A stretch of DNA of 33,648 nt from Deltaproteobacteria bacterium (GCA_026388335.1 JAPLJZ010000043.1:1-33648); one strand, 5' to 3'. Numbered from the stretch's first letter, positions 7,731-16,051 are shown. Translations and numbers: made by a program. Notes: generated from the sequence alone by a model not told the origin.

Positions 7731-8927
7731 TCATGTGGCTTTATCGATTGCCTCTTCGAGCAACATGAGCCCTTCTTCCATATCTTCCTGCGTGATGTTC
7801 AGGGCGGGGAATATCCTGATCATGTTTCCTTGCGTCTGCCTGACAAACAGGCTCCTATCGAGACATCCGCCGGCAACATCACCGGCTGTTTTCTCATCGC
7901 AGAACTCTATTGCCAGAAGCAACCCTCTGCCTCGGACATCATTTATCATCTCCGGATATGCCCGCATCCACTTACGCATCCGGTCAAGGGCAAACCCGCC
8001 TGTTTTCATAACATCGGCGGAGACATGGTGGTCGAGCAAATACTTGATAACAGCGTAAGCCACTGCACAACCGAGCGGATTACCACAGTAGGTTCCACCG
8101 TGATCACCGGGCTCAAGCTTCGCGGCAACGGCCTCCGACATCGCAAAGGTGCCGAATGGGAAACCTCCTGCTATTCCTTTCGCCATGGTCATAAAGTCTG
8201 CTTCAACATTCAAAGGGCCAATCGCAAACATCGGGCCGGTTCGGCAAAACCCTGTCTGTATTTCATCTATGATGAGCAGACTGCCGTTTGCCTTGCACAG
8301 TCTGCTAACTTCTTTAAGATAACCATCGGCAGGGATTATTACGCCACCCTCGCCTTGAATCGGCTCTAAAATCAGCGCCGCCACATTGTTATTAAAGGCC
8401 CTTTTCAAGGCATCCAGATCATCATAGGGGACAAACCGGTAGTTGGGCATCAACGGGTTGTACTTCTCCCTGTGCTTAGTCTGACCTGTGGCTGATGTTG
8501 TGCTGATTGTCCGACCATGGAAGCTCTGGTCCATGGCGATCACGTCCAGCCTGCCTGTTGCTTTGCGCGCCAGCTTAATAGCGGCATCGTTCGCTTCCGC
8601 CCCGCTGTTGGAGAAAAACACCCGGGTCAGGGGTGGGGGGAGGATTCCGCTCATCAACGACAGAAGACGGGCACGCGCTGGAGAGTAAGTCAGCCCCGAA
8701 TTTGGATTCTGGATGATCTTTTTGCTCTGTTCCAGGAGCGCATCGGTGATCACCGGATGGGCGTGACCAAGGCAGGTGACTCCCCAGCCTGAGGTGAAGT
8801 CTATAAACCTGTTTCCTTCTTCATCCCAGACATGGACGCCTGCACCCCGCTCAATCGAGACAGGTATCTTTCTAAAAAATGGCGGTGTGTATTTGTCTTC
8901 TACCTGAATTGTCTTAGCGGTGGTCAT
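7731..8927 (-). CDS. Class III (ornithine/acetylornithine-type) aminotransferase
   Basis: The protein has 398 residues, the normal size for PLP-dependent class III aminotransferases such as ArgD, RocD and GabT. Family landmarks are SNSGAEANDAAIKLAR (106-121), the SFHGRT loop (135-140), LLIIDEIQTGF with Asp221 contacting the pyridine nitrogen, and Lys250 in MAKGIAGGFPFG as the PLP Schiff-base lysine. It would transfer an omega- or alpha-amino group to 2-oxoglutarate; the substrate cannot be fixed from sequence. The ATG at 8927 has AAGGAG five bases upstream. It lies 67 bases downstream of the aldehyde:ferredoxin oxidoreductase gene, in the same direction, so the two may be cotranscribed. No arginine-biosynthesis genes are adjacent, which argues against a simple argD assignment. 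Confidence 0.88.
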   Translation of the reverse strand: MTTAKTIQVEDKYTPPFFRKIPVSIERGAGVHVWDEEGNRFIDFTSGWGVTCLGHAHPVITDALLEQSKKIIQNPNSGLTYSPARARLLSLMSGILPPPLTRVFFSNSGAEANDAAIKLARKATGRLDVIAMDQSFHGRTISTTSATGQTKHREKYNPLMPNYRFVPYDDLDALKRAFNNNVAALILEPIQGEGGVIIPADGYLKEVSRLCKANGSLLIIDEIQTGFCRTGPMFAIGPLNVEADFMTMAKGIAGGFPFGTFAMSEAVAAKLEPGDHGGTYCGNPLGCAVAYAVIKYLLDHHVSADVMKTGGFALDRMRKWMRAYPEMINDVRGRGLLLAIEFCDEKTAGDVAGGCLDRSLFVRQTQGNMIRIFPALNITQEDMEEGLMLLEEAIDKAT

Positions 8928-8994
8928 TGTCGCTCCTTCTCATAGGCCTTTCTTCCATTAAATCAATGACATGCGGCGATCCCGGTAATCGTAG

Positions 8995-11187
8995 TCAAGG
9001 CCTCACCGCCAGGAGTTCGGCGAGCTTCGTCCGGGTTTCTTCCTTCAGGAACGGCCACAGACCAAGGTCCTGGAGGGTCGCAACCGTCGGGATGCCGGAG
9101 ACGTTCCAGCCCCGTTCCCGATAGTATTCCTGAACCAGCTTGGCTAACTGTTCCCGGCGGTAGTTCATCAAAATAATTCGTTTTTCCGCCGTCGCCATGC
9201 TCCGGATCGCAGCGAGGGATTTGTCCATGATCCGGGAGATTTCCCCATCGTGATAGTCCCTTTCCGCCTCGTAGAGGGCGTCGTCGATGGGGGCCAGAGC
9301 CCGGTCCGGGATCCGGTCGTAACGTCCGGTGTTACCACCATAGACCATGGCATTCATGACCCGCTGGAGATTTATATCCCGGTCCGTCTGGGCAAAGATT
9401 GACTCCCAGGTCATGTCCGTGCCCAGCATCCCGTTATAGAAGTCGGCGTAGATCTCTTGGGAAGCCGGATTGATATACTTGTCCGTATCCTTGATTTTTT
9501 CCGATTCCGGATTGAAGACATCAACCCAAGGCAGCTTACAGAGGCCCATATTATCGTTCCCCAGGCGGACCCGGGGGTAGGTGATCAAGGCCCGGGCCTT
9601 GTCCTGGAAGGTCGGGAAGGCCCCCAAGAGATCCACCTTGATAAGCCAGGCTGCGGCGTGGTGCGCTCCTATGTCGCTGGCAGCGGCATAGGAGGCCTGC
9701 ATGGACAGGGAACGGTGGGTCCGGTAGAGGGAAAAGGGAAGTCCCTTGGTCTGCATGGCGAATTTCATCAGTTCTTCCCGGGGATCGATCTTGCCGTTTT
9801 TCTTCACATATTGATCGGCAACCCAGTCGATCAGCGGGAGCATGCCCTTCCCCGCCACTTTTATCATCACTGTCTCCGGACGGGCCAATTGATGGATGAA
9901 ACTCAAGACGGCCTGTTCATTACCCCAGATGAGTTCCAGGCCATCCGTATCTTCTTTCGTGAGATAGCCGCGCTGGAAGCATTCCATGAGGAAGGCAATG
10001 ATCACGGCAGTGGTGATGGTATCGATCCCGTAATTGTCGCAATGCCAGTTGGCCTCCATGATGAATTCGGCATTCCAGATGCCCAGGTTGGAGCCGAAAC
10101 CGGCGGCGGTTTCATATTCAGGGCCATCGACCCAGACCTTGCGGCCCTTATGTTCCCCGGAAGTCAAGGTAACCCCGCCCCCTTTGGTGCAGCGGAGGTT
10201 ACAGCCGGGGAAACACCCGTCCATGCCCCGGTGATCGAAAAGGTGCTCGGCATAGAATTTCCCGGTGATTGTATCGGCATGGGGATCGGATCCCAACTGG
10301 TAATTCCTCACGGGCAGGGACTGGTATTCCTGCTTGTTCATGAAGGCAATAAGCCCGGCACTGCCCTTGCGGTGCATCCGCAGGGATTGGGGATCGACTT
10401 CCTTGACGACTTTCCCCAGCTTTTCTCCTGCCTTCTTCACCCTGTCCCAGTCGGCGGCTCCAAAGGGATTTTTTCCGCGGGGATGTTCGGCAAGAACCAC
10501 AATAGCTCCGATTTTCTTTGCGTGCATTACCGTACCAAGACCGGTGCGGCCCGCCTGCTTTGTCCGGAAGAATCCTTTGGTTTCATCTTGGATCTTTGTA
10601 GCGTCGAAATAATGGCTGTTGATGCATCCATAATTAGTTTTACCGGCCCCGGCCCCTGTTGTCAGAAAGACGAGGTTCTTCTTTTCATACCCTGCCTGGA
10701 CGAACCTCTCGGCGATTGCCCGCTCCAGATCAAATACCTGGTCCGGTACGGAGAACTCCATAATGGATATTTCTTCCCGAAAACTATCGATGACGATCAT
10801 GATCTCCGTTGGGGATTTCCCGGTAATTTCCAGGGCGTCAAAACCGGCGTATTTGAGATAGGCTCCGAAATGGCCGCCGAAATTAGAGACACCGGCAATG
10901 CCGGTCAGAGGCGACAGGGAAACGGCCATACACTTGCTCGTACCCGGAAACTGGGGAATGCCGCCTAACGGGCCGGGGGAAAAGATCAGGGGATTCTCCG
11001 GGTCGGAGGAGTTTGTCCCCGGCGAAATGCCTTTATGGAGCAGATAAAGGGCCAGACCGCGCCCGCCGATAAAATAATCCCGGATTTGCGGATCGAGGGA
11101 CGTCGGCGCGATAGTCCGGTTGTTCAGGTCAATTTTGAGGATTTGATTAGCATAGCCACGGCTGAGGGGCGATCTGGTATATTTCAT
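8995..11187 (-). CDS. Tungsten-type aldehyde:ferredoxin oxidoreductase
   Basis: The protein has 730 residues, somewhat longer than archaeal AOR (about 600). The N-terminal domain begins with NQILKIDLNNRTI and FIGGRGLALYLLH, typical of the family, which binds the pterin cofactor. The [4Fe-4S] cysteines are seen as CFPGCNLRC (Cys325, 329, 333) and Cys550 in NMGLCKLPW. The enzyme oxidises aldehydes to carboxylic acids with ferredoxin, or reduces acids, in the cytoplasm; it needs a tungsto- or molybdo-bispterin. The ATG at 11187 follows a GGAAAGG Shine-Dalgarno. The start is far from the candidate promoter, leaving a leader of about 130 bases. The aminotransferase downstream suggests amino-acid-derived aldehydes as possible substrates, which is inference. 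Benzoyl- or aryl-aldehyde substrates are equally possible. Confidence 0.92.
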   Translation of the reverse strand: MKYTRSPLSRGYANQILKIDLNNRTIAPTSLDPQIRDYFIGGRGLALYLLHKGISPGTNSSDPENPLIFSPGPLGGIPQFPGTSKCMAVSLSPLTGIAGVSNFGGHFGAYLKYAGFDALEITGKSPTEIMIVIDSFREEISIMEFSVPDQVFDLERAIAERFVQAGYEKKNLVFLTTGAGAGKTNYGCINSHYFDATKIQDETKGFFRTKQAGRTGLGTVMHAKKIGAIVVLAEHPRGKNPFGAADWDRVKKAGEKLGKVVKEVDPQSLRMHRKGSAGLIAFMNKQEYQSLPVRNYQLGSDPHADTITGKFYAEHLFDHRGMDGCFPGCNLRCTKGGGVTLTSGEHKGRKVWVDGPEYETAAGFGSNLGIWNAEFIMEANWHCDNYGIDTITTAVIIAFLMECFQRGYLTKEDTDGLELIWGNEQAVLSFIHQLARPETVMIKVAGKGMLPLIDWVADQYVKKNGKIDPREELMKFAMQTKGLPFSLYRTHRSLSMQASYAAASDIGAHHAAAWLIKVDLLGAFPTFQDKARALITYPRVRLGNDNMGLCKLPWVDVFNPESEKIKDTDKYINPASQEIYADFYNGMLGTDMTWESIFAQTDRDINLQRVMNAMVYGGNTGRYDRIPDRALAPIDDALYEAERDYHDGEISRIMDKSLAAIRSMATAEKRIILMNYRREQLAKLVQEYYRERGWNVSGIPTVATLQDLGLWPFLKEETRTKLAELLAVRP

Positions 11188-11211
11188 GTAACCTTTCCTT
11201 TTGCAGCCGTC

Positions 11212-11224
11212 CCGGCGTGGCCGG
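11212..11224 (-). promoter_or_regulatory. Small GC hairpin in the AOR leader
   Basis: CCGGC-GTG-GCCGG can fold just upstream of the AOR ribosome binding site. It might affect translation. I compared the leader by eye with what I remember of the molybdenum/tungsten cofactor riboswitch and saw no convincing match. Confidence 0.25.
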
Positions 11225-11324
11225 CCGCTTGTAATCTGATCGTGACATACCCCCGGAATATAATGGAAATACCTTCCAAAGTGCCGTCAATAATAAATAA
11301 ATCGCCGGGCTTTTCAGGGGCGGA

Positions 11325-11354
11325 AACATAGGACGATAATGTTCATTTTGTCAA
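11325..11354 (-). promoter_or_regulatory. Candidate sigma-70 promoter of the AOR gene
   Basis: On the minus strand TTGACA (11354-11349), an 18-base spacer and TATGTT (11330-11325) fit a sigma-70 promoter. It faces the AOR gene and would give a leader of about 130 bases. It sits immediately downstream of the strong terminator of the 11441-11716 gene, which supports a separate transcription unit. Confidence 0.5.
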
Positions 11355-11380
11355 TGTTTTATCTTTGATGAACGGGTAAA

Positions 11381-11423
11381 ACAAAAACCCCCTGACGAAC
11401 CGGTGTCGTCAGGGGGTTTTTGT
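11381..11423 (-). terminator. Strong bidirectional intrinsic terminator
   Basis: An 18-bp perfect stem (11381-11398 with 11406-11423) contains a CCCCC/GGGGG core and A/T tracts on both sides, with a seven-base loop. It lies 17 bases after the stop of the 91-residue membrane protein gene and should end that transcript. Confidence 0.9.
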
Positions 11424-11440
11424 AAGAGATGTCTTTGGTC

Positions 11441-11716
11441 TCAGCCGACCATGTTCTTGATCGTCGTAATGACCGGATTGGTGAACAGGGCAATCAGGAC
11501 GGTATAGAGGGCGAAAACCCCGGCAACCTCACCCGTGTACATCTTCTCATACTTGTGCTTCAGGGAGATGATGACCATCCCGCCAATAATGAGGCAACCA
11601 AGCTGGAAGTAGGGGAAGTTAGACACACCGGCTGCTGCGTATTCTGCCATCGCGAAAGTTCCCGTTAAAAGAACAACCACCATTGCCGCTACCATCGTTC
11701 CTAATGTCTTTTTCAT
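11441..11716 (-). CDS. Small exported or membrane protein, unknown function
   Basis: The protein has 91 residues. A signal-peptide-like start (MKKTLGTMVAAMVVVLLTG, likely cleavage after Ala-Met-Ala at about 24) is followed by two hydrophobic segments at about 36-52 and 64-79, joined by the charged loop KHKYEKMYTGE. It would be a small inner-membrane protein of about 67 residues after cleavage. AGGAGG precedes the ATG at 11716. It is a single-gene unit with a strong terminator downstream and a candidate sigma-54 promoter upstream. That economy suggests a tightly switched, possibly abundant product. I do not recognise the family. Confidence 0.75.
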   Translation of the reverse strand: MKKTLGTMVAAMVVVLLTGTFAMAEYAAAGVSNFPYFQLGCLIIGGMVIISLKHKYEKMYTGEVAGVFALYTVLIALFTNPVITTIKNMVG

Positions 11717-11782
11717 GATCTGTGTCCTCCTATTTGTTTTTATTTATTTTTTATTTATTTGCTTTCGTTTGACTTATCTTAA

Positions 11783-11799
11783 TGAAAAATGCGTGCCAG
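11783..11799 (-). promoter_or_regulatory. Candidate sigma-54 (-24/-12) promoter
   Basis: On the minus strand the sequence CTGGCACG-CATT-TTTCA matches the consensus YTGGCACG-N4-TTGCW at all but one position (G to T in the -12 element), with the right spacing. The predicted start near 11772 gives a leader of about 55 bases ending in an AGGAGG site for the 91-residue membrane protein. Confidence 0.55.
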
Positions 11800-11816
11800 G
11801 TTGAAAACAAACGGCT

Positions 11817-11835
11817 AATAATTTTATAAATTATT
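11817..11835. repeat. AT-rich palindrome upstream of the sigma-54-like promoter
   Basis: AATAATTT-TAT-AAATTATT has perfect 8-bp arms. It lies about 20 bases upstream of the -24 box and may be an IHF-like or operator site; in AT-rich DNA it may also occur by chance. Confidence 0.4.
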
Positions 11836-11906
11836 GATTGCAAAGGCAAATATTTTTTTATTGAGACCTCGGGAAGGGAAAAAGGGGACTTGTTTGCCCT
11901 CGGCTT

Positions 11907-11923
11907 TTGAAAGAATCTTTCAA
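11907..11923. promoter_or_regulatory. Inverted repeat, candidate activator site
   Basis: TTGAAAG-AAT-CTTTCAA has perfect 7-bp arms. It is about 140 bases upstream of the predicted sigma-54 start, the usual distance for an NtrC-type enhancer, and about 50 bases upstream of the -35 box of the rightward methyltransferase promoter. Confidence 0.4.
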
Positions 11924-11971
11924 GGTGTTGAACGAAACGACGGCAGCTTGTTTTCGGAATGGATATTTTTC

Positions 11972-12000
11972 TTTACATGCAAAGCTGCTTTCCCTATACT
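11972..12000 (+). promoter_or_regulatory. Sigma-70 promoter of the methyltransferase gene
   Basis: TTTACA (11972-11977), a 17-base spacer and TATACT (11995-12000) give a near-consensus promoter. It would start transcription about 28 bases before the ATG at 12035. Confidence 0.65.
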
Positions 12001-12034
12001 TTCCTTACTCTCAGTGTTGCAAGGAGGCAATATC

Positions 12035-13021
12035 ATGAACATTACGGCGGAGACGATCCTGGAAATGTCCGGTGCCTACTGGAAGAGCTGTGCTCTTCAT
12101 GCCGCGGTTGAGCTGGGGATCTTTACCGTGATAGGCCGAGAGGCCTTAACGGCGGAAGAAATAGGACGGGCCATCGGCGGCAGTCACCGGGGCGTCCCCT
12201 TACTGTTGAACGCCCTCACGGCCATGGGTCTCCTGCGGCGGGACGGATACGGATACGCCAATACAGAGGAAAGCCTCACCCTCCTGTCCGGGAAATCGCC
12301 TCGCTATATCGGCCATCTCATCCTGCACCACCATAACTTGATGGATTCATGGAATCGTCTGGCGGAGGCCGTAAAAACGGGGCATCCCCAGCGAATCTCG
12401 GCGGCCGTGGATAACGAAACGGTCCGGAAAAACTTCCTCATGGGGATGTTCACCATCGCCAGCATCATGGGGCCCCTAGTAGCCGAGGCAGTGGACCTCT
12501 CCGGCCGAAGTCGTCTCCTGGATCTGGGCGGGGGGCCGGGGACCTACGCCATCCACTTCTGTCTGAAAAACCCGGGACTCCACGCCACGATCTTTGATCT
12601 GCCCACGACAAGGCCGCTGGCGGAGCAGACGATTCGCCGCTTCGGCCTATCGGACCGCATTGAATTTGCCGGAGGAGACTTTGTCAGCGACAATTTCGGG
12701 GGGCCTTACGACGCGGTCTGGCTCTCCCAGATCCTCCACGGGGAGGGGCCGGAGGTCTGCCGGGCCATGATCGCAAAAGCGGCCCGAGCCCTCGCACCGG
12801 GCGGGATGATCCTCATTCATGAATTCATCCTGGATGATACCATGGACAGTCCCCTCCATCCGGCCCTCTTCTCCCTGAATATGCTCGTGGGAACAGAAGG
12901 GGGGCGATCCTATGGGGAGGGAGAAATCCGAGAGATGATGGCGTCAGCAGGCTTCCGGGACATCAAGCGCCTGGCCTTCCAATCGCGGACCGATTCAGGA
13001 ATCATGGCCGGCGTCCTTTAG
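12035..13021 (+). CDS. SAM-dependent O-methyltransferase family protein
   Basis: The protein has 328 residues. The ATG at 12035 is chosen because AAGGAGG lies seven bases upstream; the frame is open further upstream but without a site. An N-terminal winged-helix dimerisation domain (about 1-90) precedes a Rossmann methyltransferase domain with the SAM motif LLDLGGGPG (161-169), an acidic residue after strand 2 (Asp188 in IFDLP) and LAPGGMILI (253-261). His235 in QILHGEG sits where the catalytic base of plant-type O-methyltransferases lies. The nearest named types are acetylserotonin/hydroxyneurosporene-like methyltransferases; the substrate is unknown. It stands alone, with its own promoter, divergent from the small membrane protein gene and convergent (17-base gap) with the queuosine transporter. 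Confidence 0.88.
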   Translation: MNITAETILEMSGAYWKSCALHAAVELGIFTVIGREALTAEEIGRAIGGSHRGVPLLLNALTAMGLLRRDGYGYANTEESLTLLSGKSPRYIGHLILHHHNLMDSWNRLAEAVKTGHPQRISAAVDNETVRKNFLMGMFTIASIMGPLVAEAVDLSGRSRLLDLGGGPGTYAIHFCLKNPGLHATIFDLPTTRPLAEQTIRRFGLSDRIEFAGGDFVSDNFGGPYDAVWLSQILHGEGPEVCRAMIAKAARALAPGGMILIHEFILDDTMDSPLHPALFSLNMLVGTEGGRSYGEGEIREMMASAGFRDIKRLAFQSRTDSGIMAGVL

Positions 13022-13038
13022 GGTTGCGGAATGTCTTC

Positions 13039-13758
13039 TCAGGCCTGGGAGATCCGGAAGGGATTGAAGTTCGTCCCGCGATCATAGTAATCTTCATGTT
13101 CTACCAGCTTGAGAGCCCCTACGGCGGCATAGGTGACCGGTGTCATAAGCACTTCGACGCCGACCTTGAAGAGGTAATTCGTTAAGGCCAGGGTAACGAA
13201 AAGGGCCGCCGGAAAGACGCCGAAGAGGACGGCAACGGCAACAAAAACGAGGGTGTCAATCCCTTCGCCGACAAGGGTGCTCCCCACGGTCCGGGTCCAC
13301 AACCAGCGTCCCCGGGTAAGGATCTTCATTTTGGCCAGTACGTAGGAATTGGAAAACTCACCCAGCCAGTAGCCCAGCAGGCTTGCCAGGACAATCCCTC
13401 CGGAAGTCATTCCCGACAGAATGGCGTTATAGGCAGCCTGCCCCGCCATCTTTTCCCAGAGCGCTTCCCCCGGCATGAGCTTCACACAGTGCAAAAGAAG
13501 GCTGGAGAGGATCAGGCAGGCAAATCCCATCCAGATCACCCGCCGGGAACGTCGATAACCATAGACCTCCGTGAGGATATCGCCAAAGATGTAACTGACG
13601 GGAAACAGAATCGTTCCTGCATCGAAGGCCAGGGGAATGCCGAATAGCGAAATCCCCCAATCGACAATCTTCGCCGAAGACAAAATATTGCTCATAATCA
13701 GGACCGTCACGAAAAGGGCCATGATCATGTCATAATATTTAAAGGTCTTTTGTTCCAA
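13039..13758 (-). CDS. yhhQ: Queuosine precursor transporter (YhhQ/VUT family)
   Basis: The protein has 239 residues and is strongly hydrophobic, with about six membrane segments. The family signature FDAGTILFPVSYIFGDILTE lies at 45-64. The family imports preQ0/preQ1 for synthesis of queuosine in tRNA. The start is TTG at 13758, supported by a GGAAGG site seven bases upstream; the first in-frame ATG (13728) would cut into the first helix. No queuosine synthesis genes are adjacent, as is common for a salvage transporter. I looked for a preQ1 riboswitch in the short leader and did not see one. Confidence 0.9.
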   Translation of the reverse strand: MEQKTFKYYDMIMALFVTVLIMSNILSSAKIVDWGISLFGIPLAFDAGTILFPVSYIFGDILTEVYGYRRSRRVIWMGFACLILSSLLLHCVKLMPGEALWEKMAGQAAYNAILSGMTSGGIVLASLLGYWLGEFSNSYVLAKMKILTRGRWLWTRTVGSTLVGEGIDTLVFVAVAVLFGVFPAALFVTLALTNYLFKVGVEVLMTPVTYAAVGALKLVEHEDYYDRGTNFNPFRISQA

Positions 13759-14019
13759 AGACTAATCCTTCCCGAACAAGAACAATTTGCCGGACCGCTA
13801 ACACAAATAGGTCGGCCCGGTCAAGGATATGATGAAAAATTCCTCAACCCTTGGGGATTTATTCACCTTTCCCCGCCGGTTCATCTGTGGCAGCCTCTAT
13901 TGGACATGCACCGATTAAGCATTTATTTTCGGCAAGTTGACACGTATAATACCCGGCACAAATATCATCATGGCGTAATATTTGCATCATTTAAGGGTAA
14001 ATATTTATAGGAGGTCCGG

Positions 14020-14445
14020 GTGAAGCGTTGGCTGGCAGTTTTATTTTTTGTAGTATTCATTTGCACAGCGCCCTCCTTCGCAGTCGATCAGTCCGATCCC
14101 TATTCGGTAAAATCGACGACGGTGAAAACCGTTCCTATTAAACCTGCTCCCAAAAAGACTCTCCCCCGGGAAACACGCATGCGAGCTACCGGGAAGGTCA
14201 TTGAAATCTCACCCGAGGCAATAAAGATCGAACGGAATGTCAAAGGCACGGTGGAAACCATGGATTTTTCCCTGGTCAAACCCCTGGACAAGATAAAGGT
14301 GGGCGATGAAGTGGGGGTAAGCTATATCGCCAAGGATAATCAGAACATCGCTAAACGGATCAGCAAAGTTACAAAGAAAAAAGTTACCCCCCCCAACGAC
14401 ACAAAGACTGCCGTCAACGTTCCCCCCGGCACACCTGGTAAATAA
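14020..14445 (+). CDS. Small secreted protein with OB-like/DUF5666-like domain
   Basis: The protein has 141 residues, with a signal peptide (MKRWLAVLFFVVFICTAPSF, cleavage after Ala21). The mature part has a Lys/Thr/Pro-rich stretch and then a short beta-rich domain (about 53-118: ATGKVIEISPEAIKI, VKGTVETMDF, VGDEVGVSYI) like small periplasmic nucleotide-free OB folds. The tail is Lys- and Pro-rich. The start is GTG, with AGGAGG five bases upstream. It lies directly upstream of a membrane histidine kinase in the same direction (53-base gap to the chosen start) and could be cotranscribed with it. The function is unknown; a periplasmic partner of the kinase is possible but only inferred. Confidence 0.7.
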   Translation: MKRWLAVLFFVVFICTAPSFAVDQSDPYSVKSTTVKTVPIKPAPKKTLPRETRMRATGKVIEISPEAIKIERNVKGTVETMDFSLVKPLDKIKVGDEVGVSYIAKDNQNIAKRISKVTKKKVTPPNDTKTAVNVPPGTPGK

Positions 14446-14498
14446 TAACTGTTAAATAATAACTTGCAGAGCCGCAAGTGTATGCTAAAGTGCTTTCT

Positions 14499-16013
14499 AT
14501 GACTATTCGTACCCGTCTGATGCTTGTTACCGTCCTTGCCATTGCCATGACCATGGCTGCCTGGGGATGGGTGCAACTACAGGTCTTCGACAATCTCCTC
14601 GTCGAACAGCAGGCCCGTCGTCTTGATGAACTTGCCGATACCGTGAGCACCTATTATGAGTATTTCCCGACCCGCCGCGGTCTGTCCGCCCTGGACATGA
14701 CCTTGAAAGACCATCTTCAGACCGATACTCGCCTGGCGCGCATCGATCTTTTCGCCGTCGAAAAGGGAACAATCGAATTTGTCGCCGGGGCAGGTCGCAT
14801 CGCCTACGACTGGCCGGATAACATCGTCGCAACAGCTATCGAAACGATGAAACCACAGTATCTGAGCATCAACACCGAGGCCGGTCCCGCCCTGGGGTTG
14901 CTCTATCCCGATGTTTCCGAACGGGACAAGAGCATCCATGTTGTTGGAATGATCAGCTTCTCCCAGACGCGGACGGAAATCCTGGGCCGGGCGAAGATCC
15001 TGCTCCTCTACAGCAGCGTCGGCCTATTGCTCATTATTTTCATCGTCCTGTTTGTCAGTTACGACTGGTTGATCGGCAGATCGCTCCGAACCATCACCAA
15101 AACGATTGATGAATTTCAAGAAGGGAAATACAAGCATCGCATCCATCTTAAAAGGCAAGACGAGTTGGGACATTTAGCCGCCCACTTCGATGACATGGCC
15201 GGGGAAATCGAACAGGTTCTGGCGCGCAATCTGGAATTGACGGAACATCTGGAGAATCGCGTTCAGGAGGAGACCCTCAAGGTCGTCCAGTTACAGAACC
15301 AGGTCAATCAGCTCCAGCAACTCACCGCCATGGGCTATCTGACGGCCACCCTGGCTCACGATATGGGGACGCCCCTCCATTCCATTGCCGGTCTTGCCAG
15401 GCTCCTCCTTGAAAGAGAACATTGGCCTCCCGATGTCAACCGCAAGCTGGAACTCATCGTTCAGCAAACACAGCGGCTCCATACGGTTATTCAGAACATT
15501 CGACGGGTGACCAGGCCGCCGGAACCCCACTTTGAGGCCACAACAGTAGAGGAACTATTGAACGAAACCCTGCCCCTCGTGGAACCCATGATCCAGAACA
15601 TGAACATCGCTATTCAGGTTCAGGCGCCCCCGGACCTTCCCCTGCTCCATGTTGACCGCTACCGGATTCAGACAGCCTTGCTGAACCTCATTCAAAATGC
15701 CACCGAAGCCCTTTCCGGAAGAGATGAAGGCGTCATTACCGTCTTTGCCGTTTTGGATGCAGTGAATCAGAGGATCGCCATTTCCATCGGGGATAACGGA
15801 CCGGGGATCCCCCCGGAGATCATGGCAAAAATCTGCGAACCTTTCTTCAGCACCCATACCGAAGAAGGATTGAGAGGACTGGGATTGGCGATTGTCCAGG
15901 ATATCGTAAAGATTCATTCCGGGCATATGGAGATCAAAGGACAACCGGGAGAAGGAACCACGGTCAGTCTTTACCTGCCGGTATATGAGCAGGCAATGAG
16001 CAGCAGGCAATAG
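14499..16013 (+). CDS. Membrane sensor histidine kinase with HAMP domain
   Basis: The protein has 504 residues from the ATG at 14499. An in-frame GTG at 14478 is possible, and neither start has a good Shine-Dalgarno. Segments: TM1 (about 4-24), a periplasmic sensor region of about 140 residues, TM2 (about 167-187), HAMP (188-240), coiled coil (240-275), HisKA with AHDMGTPLHSI (His287) and HATPase_c with NLIQNATEAL, DNGPGIPPE and GLRGLGLAIV. All catalytic boxes look intact. It is tail-to-tail with the NtrC-type regulator at 16094-17431, the kind of regulator such kinases usually phosphorylate, so they are a plausible pair. The periplasmic domain has no feature that names a ligand. Confidence 0.9.
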   Translation: MTIRTRLMLVTVLAIAMTMAAWGWVQLQVFDNLLVEQQARRLDELADTVSTYYEYFPTRRGLSALDMTLKDHLQTDTRLARIDLFAVEKGTIEFVAGAGRIAYDWPDNIVATAIETMKPQYLSINTEAGPALGLLYPDVSERDKSIHVVGMISFSQTRTEILGRAKILLLYSSVGLLLIIFIVLFVSYDWLIGRSLRTITKTIDEFQEGKYKHRIHLKRQDELGHLAAHFDDMAGEIEQVLARNLELTEHLENRVQEETLKVVQLQNQVNQLQQLTAMGYLTATLAHDMGTPLHSIAGLARLLLEREHWPPDVNRKLELIVQQTQRLHTVIQNIRRVTRPPEPHFEATTVEELLNETLPLVEPMIQNMNIAIQVQAPPDLPLLHVDRYRIQTALLNLIQNATEALSGRDEGVITVFAVLDAVNQRIAISIGDNGPGIPPEIMAKICEPFFSTHTEEGLRGLGLAIVQDIVKIHSGHMEIKGQPGEGTTVSLYLPVYEQAMSSRQ

Positions 16014-16051
16014 AATATTGGAACTGGCACAGAGGTGGCTTTATTCCCCAT

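Larger units (their letters stand above)
11717..12034. other. Divergent regulatory region
   Basis: No gene is supported here. The stretch contains the candidate sigma-54 promoter for the leftward membrane protein gene, an AT-rich palindrome (11817-11835), an inverted repeat (11907-11923) and the sigma-70 promoter of the rightward methyltransferase (11972-12000). The leftward leader is unusually rich in A and T. Confidence 0.6.

Noticed and set aside
9457-10968. A 503-codon open frame on the plus strand opposite the AOR gene
   Set aside because: The minus-strand protein is a full-length AOR with all family motifs. The opposite frame has no recognisable domain, and it is the usual shadow of a GC-rich gene.
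13937-13950. TTGACA followed two bases later by TATAAT
   Set aside because: Both boxes look perfect, but the spacing of 2 bases cannot form a sigma-70 promoter. Pairing either one with another box at 16-18 bases gives poor matches.
13759-14019. preQ1 riboswitch before the queuosine transporter gene
   Set aside because: The minus-strand leader was read for the short preQ1 motif and no convincing stem, loop and A-rich tail were found.
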